37,161 nucleotides of DNA from Albibeggiatoa sp964388965. Lineage in GTDB: Bacteria > Pseudomonadota > Gammaproteobacteria > Beggiatoales > Beggiatoaceae. The DNA is taken from assembly GCA_964388965.1 (NCBI GenBank), contig CAYMCP010000029.1:1-37161 (forward strand), given 5' to 3'. Positions 32,701 to 37,161 of this stretch are shown piece by piece (the stretch's first letter is position 1; each line of letters opens with the position of its first letter). The position numbers and the translations under genes were made by a program. The notes below the pieces were generated by a model. That model saw only the letters and a list, made by a program, of their open reading frames with translations, did not search any database and had not been told where the DNA came from.

Positions 32701-33217
32701 CAATATGCTGTGCGGTGAAATTAATGATGATGTTGATGGAAAGTGATCCCAATTCAGTCGCTGTTAAATCAATGACAGGAATGGAACTATCAGCACTAAG
32801 TAATACGAAAACAAAGGATTGGTTGCAAGAATCTTTACAATCCTTAGCAGCATCTTTACACTCTTTTTCCCAATCTTTCACATCTTGTTTGCACAATTTT
32901 TCCCATTGTTTGTAATAGCTATCGCATGTTTTTTCACATGCTTTATCTTTATCACAAGATGCTTTACATGTTTTTTCTTCGTCTTTGTAATTTTTACATG
33001 CCTTTTCAGCATCTTTACTTATTTCTTTACAACTTTTTTCAAAGTCTTCACAAGATTTCTCGCATAATTCGGTGGGATCATCACCTCGTTTGCGCGTATC
33101 TCGCATTTCTTGGATGGACTCCGGGGTTAAATAACCGTCCAGAGCAATGACGGGTGTTGTGTAGCCTATTAGGCTCAACACTGTCGCCAGCAGTAATGAT
33201 AAGGTTTGTTTCATCAT
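29729..33217 (-). CDS. Secreted mosaic protein: Cys-rich, Kazal-like, fibro-slime domains
   Basis: 1162 residues from an ATG at 33217 preceded by GAGGA (ATG 33214 is equally possible). Order: signal peptide ending near TTPVIA; Cys-rich helical region with 12 Cys in about 83 residues (52-134); a block of four 16-residue repeats (about 165-230); acidic linker; Kazal-like module (CTLEYMPVCGE, KTYGNMCNLE, EGEC; near 32235-32355); fibro-slime domain (KLFGFVRDLPADHTDVE; LTVGSDDDLWVFLDGKLIID; near 31560-32130); a 72-bp tandem repeat (31249-31533); a second block of 16-residue repeats; a C-terminal beta-rich part ending in an acidic tail. It is probably an exported surface or matrix protein. Its own promoter and terminator are visible. 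Function is not known. Confidence 0.85.
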   Translation of the reverse strand: MMKQTLSLLLATVLSLIGYTTPVIALDGYLTPESIQEMRDTRKRGDDPTELCEKSCEDFEKSCKEISKDAEKACKNYKDEEKTCKASCDKDKACEKTCDSYYKQWEKLCKQDVKDWEKECKDAAKDCKDSCNQSFVFVLLSADSSIPVIDLTATELGSLSINIIINFTAQHIADLPIKAMQGFKPEQVRALPPQSLEVLSPDQAKALPEESRKAFSTEQIKYMSEETVKVLTFDSDDASDAAAGDDDNGKNDKVTICQMGKEITVSESAVPALLNQGATLGKCEAPVACTLEYMPVCGESQNGAPKTYGNMCNLEAEKAKLLYEGECKLDTVDEPGNPTTTKPDVVDEDGNPVTGDDNGDIIIDMPKPLKLFGFVRDLPADHTDVEVSTTGVQEGCVKTELDAEFMLPVSVADNACNITSLEEWYISEKSMPYALELEYEAESRAYSVSLNEFFPIDDKLLGNEGRAHNYHFTYETHAKFTSESGQSLTVGSDDDLWVFLDGKLIIDLGGVHAFAEETIEFDELGLVSGQEYKLSFFYAERRTSDAHLSVSTNIPLQSLMMDKPACEEGDENCEPPPCEEGDDCDKPACEEGDENCEAPPPCEEGDDCDKPACEEGDENCEVPPPCEEGDDCDKPACEEGDENCEPPLPCKEGDDCDSTEQPSIEEIDFANLTVELVAKFSLNIIVKLTAEKIAQMPVDAIAGFDEQQIAYIPPKACEGLTDRHIEKVKPQAARGFQKAQIKYVKPKAAKGFKYQHIEYFKRETVSGFSVEQIENIDKEELAGFTPENIGGLATEVVEEKGVEILQTLEESKLPRIPQQDVTWILLNTKTQPAALPQPILISFNISIHPETGRFQLPAGKLRLPPIKKPLLTVPESVELPEIPDFNSSPNIMGLDQTVIEQVNKTFVNMNFSQFTSSQSNGIFEVAGAGELADVKFNFIPDEDGFETVEQGTPEGITIDKGGRVILVTSTGLKTRLLPAPRNPEHVMKVIKGGSMKVNKRGITRLQVPKLGRTIFGVFDSALEVAEAGAAVGVTITGSRGIDEKAEIVYEDGFKQTIRPAIADLDLLISAREGLIDATRYGKYFMHSDGKIYMVYGNQLGRVVPTFDVAVNVDVSVTVPTIMPAGDDDELAVLVMPDGEQQTFAYQIIGNADDYEDFAESDE
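31249..31533 (-). repeat. 72-bp coding tandem repeat, four copies
   Basis: Units at 31249-31320, 31321-31392 and 31393-31464 are 72 bp; the fourth, 31465-31533, is 69 bp. On the minus strand each encodes KPACEEGDENCE, two to three Pro, then PCEEGDDCD. Units two to four are nearly identical while unit one has drifted, a pattern of recent copy gain. The unit length keeps frame, so copy number can vary without breaking the protein. Confidence 0.9.
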
Positions 33218-33249
33218 AAATTCCTCAGAGTAAATTAACTGTAATATCA

Positions 33250-33278
33250 ATCATAGAGGATAGCCATTGATCTAGCAA
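33250..33278 (-). promoter_or_regulatory. Promoter of the fibro-slime gene
   Basis: On the minus strand TTGCTA (33273-33278), 17-base spacer, TATGAT (33250-33255). The predicted start is about 26 bases before the ATG, leaving room for the GAGGA ribosome site. Confidence 0.6.
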
Positions 33279-33351
33279 TAGATTTTAAGCAAATAGGGCG
33301 ATGAACGTGGTAGCATAACCGCTTTTTTTGAAATATATTTGTAAAATAACG

Positions 33352-35406
<2,055 letters not shown>

Positions 35407-35446
35407 GAATATATTCCAATTTTGTGAGTGTGAGGATGAAAATTAT

Positions 35447-37126
35447 TTAATGATTTGCTGCTAATGGTTTGTATTTAATTCGGTGTGGTGTATCGGCATT
35501 TACGCCCAAGCGACGCTTACGATCAGCTTCATAATCGGCATAATTACCCTCAAACCACACGACTTGACTCTCTCCCTCAAATGCTAAAATATGCGTAGCA
35601 ATCCGATCTAAAAACCACCGATCATGTGAAATGACTACAGCACAACCGGGAAAATTTAATAATGCTTCTTCCAGTGCGCGCAACGTTTCTATATCCAAAT
35701 CATTTGTTGGCTCGTCGAGTAATAACACATTACCGCCACTGCGTAATAATTTCGCTAAATGTACCCGATTACGCTCCCCACCAGATAAATCTTTAATAAA
35801 TTTTTGTTGATCTTGCCCTTTGAAATTAAAACGCCCGACATAAGCGCGTGACGGAATTTCGTATTTACCCACTGTAATAATATCTTGTCCGTCGGAAATT
35901 TCTTCCCATACCGTTTTTTGATCCGCTAAACTGTCTCGACTTTGATCGACATAAGCTAATTGAACAGTTGAACCGACCCGAATTTCACCACTGTCTGGCT
36001 GTTCCTGACCTGTCAACATACGAAATAAGGTTGTCTTGCCCGCGCCGTTTGCCCCAATAATACCGACAATGCCACCTTGTGGTAGATTAAAATCTAGTCC
36101 ATCAACCAATAATTTATCACCGAACGCTTTACGCAAACCTGTCACTTCAATCACCATATCACCTAATCGTGGACCGGGTGGAATATAAATTTCTTGTGTC
36201 TCATTGCGTGTTTGTATATCTTGATTCATCAATTCATCGAAACGGGCTAAACGTGCTTTACTCTTAGCGTGACGACCTTTTGCATTACTACGCACCCATT
36301 CTAATTCTTGTTTAATTGTGCGCTGACGTGCTGACTCTTGACGTTCTTCTTGAATTAAACGTTTTTCTTTCTGCTCTAACCAAGAGGAATAATTGCCTTG
36401 CCAAGGAATGCCATAACCCCGATCAAGCTCTAAAATCCAGCCGGCAACATTATCTAAAAAATAACGATCATGCGTAACGGCAACGACTGTTCCTTGATAT
36501 TCCTGTAAAAACCGTTCTAACCACGCAACTGATTCAGCATCTAAATGGTTAGTTGGTTCATCTAATAGCAACATATCAGGTTTCGATAATAATAATCTGC
36601 ACAATGCCACGCGACGTTTTTCACCACCGGATAATGTATTGACATCAGCCTCCCAAGCTGGCAAACGTAATGAGTCGGCTGCCATTTCTAAATATCTATC
36701 CAATTCCCACCCACCAACGCTATCAATCGCATCTTGTAACTTACCTTGTTCTTCAAGTAGATTGTGCATTTCGTCGTCGCTCATATGCTCAGAGAATTTC
36801 ATACTAATTTGGTCAAATCGGGCTAATAAATTTTTAATTTCAGTTACAGCTTCTTCGACATTACCGCGCACATCTTTGTCTGGATTTAAACGCGGTTCTT
36901 GAGATAAATAGCCAACTTTAATACCAGCTTGTGGACGTGCTTCACCATTAAATTCCTTATCTACACCTGCCATGATGCGCAACAAAGTAGATTTACCCGC
37001 ACCATTTAAACCCAGCACGCCAATTTTGGCGCCGGGAAAAAAGGACAGTGAAATATCTTTGAGAATTTCTCGTTTTGGTGGGACAACTTTACCCACACGA
37101 TTCATTGTATAAATGTATTGTGCCAT
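35447..37126 (-). CDS. ettA: Energy-dependent translational throttle protein EttA
   Basis: ABC-F protein that binds the ribosomal E site and tunes initiation to the ADP/ATP ratio. 559 residues, close to 555 in E. coli, with a strongly conserved start (MAQYIYTMNRVGKVVPPKRE). Two ABC domains: Walker A GLNGAGKSTLLR and GANGAGKTTLFR, signatures LSGGEKRRVALCRLLLS and LSGGERNRVHLAKLL, Walker B LLLDEPTNHLD and LLLDEPTNDLD. Between them is the charged linker (KEKRLIQEERQESARQRTIK) that contacts tRNA. No membrane segment. Its promoter lies beyond or at the window edge. Confidence 0.97.
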   Translation of the reverse strand: MAQYIYTMNRVGKVVPPKREILKDISLSFFPGAKIGVLGLNGAGKSTLLRIMAGVDKEFNGEARPQAGIKVGYLSQEPRLNPDKDVRGNVEEAVTEIKNLLARFDQISMKFSEHMSDDEMHNLLEEQGKLQDAIDSVGGWELDRYLEMAADSLRLPAWEADVNTLSGGEKRRVALCRLLLSKPDMLLLDEPTNHLDAESVAWLERFLQEYQGTVVAVTHDRYFLDNVAGWILELDRGYGIPWQGNYSSWLEQKEKRLIQEERQESARQRTIKQELEWVRSNAKGRHAKSKARLARFDELMNQDIQTRNETQEIYIPPGPRLGDMVIEVTGLRKAFGDKLLVDGLDFNLPQGGIVGIIGANGAGKTTLFRMLTGQEQPDSGEIRVGSTVQLAYVDQSRDSLADQKTVWEEISDGQDIITVGKYEIPSRAYVGRFNFKGQDQQKFIKDLSGGERNRVHLAKLLRSGGNVLLLDEPTNDLDIETLRALEEALLNFPGCAVVISHDRWFLDRIATHILAFEGESQVVWFEGNYADYEADRKRRLGVNADTPHRIKYKPLAANH

Positions 37127-37161
37127 GTTATTCAGTTAAGTGAGCGGTGAAAAGATTTTAA

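Overview
This is an AT-rich chromosomal window that looks like a gammaproteobacterium. RuvA, RuvB, EpmA, PrmC, oligopeptidase A, EttA, rpsO-pnp and a GDH-180 glutamate dehydrogenase all read as gammaproteobacterial. The PPi-dependent phosphofructokinase, a HupE permease, a secreted fibro-slime protein, a DUF2887 (Rpn-like) gene and many degenerate intergenic hairpin repeats suggest the Thiotrichales/Beggiatoaceae sulfur oxidisers. That placement is inference; no rRNA is present. A run of exactly 100 N (5124-5223) marks this as a draft scaffold.

Layout. 1-954: 3' end of an unrecognised gene. 971-1049: inverted repeat. 1078-2866: ruvA and an AMIN/Amidase_3 amidase. 2880-3247: two minus-strand tRNA-Lys genes (CTT and TTT anticodons) with a perfect FNR-type palindrome between them. 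3530-4570: ruvB, convergent with and separated from ruvA. 4571-6070: a decayed region with a gene relic, a DUF2887 gene broken by the assembly gap, and three copies of a short direct repeat. 6157-10980: a full-length NAD-glutamate dehydrogenase frame interrupted by one TAA codon. 11022-15513 (minus): exbB-like gene, pnp, rpsO, radC and a small membrane protein. 15580-18557: epmA, a Roadblock-like gene, prmC (minus) and a DnaJ-related gene. 18585-20011: a short element with inverted ends and two small secreted proteins. 20171-23902: pfp, a minus-strand HTH/2Fe-2S/reductase fusion, and hupE. 24091-26370: a beta-barrel protein, a Mth938/DUF498 protein, an OmpA/MotB-like protein and a small CxxC protein. 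26363-29641 (minus): prlC, a DUF2304 protein and an ABC ATPase. 29729-33217 (minus): a 1162-residue secreted mosaic protein. 33352-37126 (minus): a YyaL-type thioredoxin-domain protein and ettA.

Most genes are housekeeping: recombination (ruvA, ruvB, radC), translation (rpsO, epmA, prmC, ettA, tRNAs), RNA decay (pnp), proteolysis (prlC) and central carbon/nitrogen metabolism (pfp, gdhB). The items most worth a second look are: (1) the HTH/2Fe-2S/reductase-like fusion whose FAD and NAD motifs look degraded, a possible redox-sensing regulator; (2) the single in-frame stop in gdhB; (3) the secreted protein combining a Cys-rich region, two blocks of 16-residue repeats, a Kazal-like module, a fibro-slime domain and a 72-bp coding tandem repeat; (4) the DUF2887 locus with its collapsed repeat and fossil duplicate; (5) the dispersed intergenic hairpin families. 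No CRISPR array, complete insertion sequence or prophage was seen.
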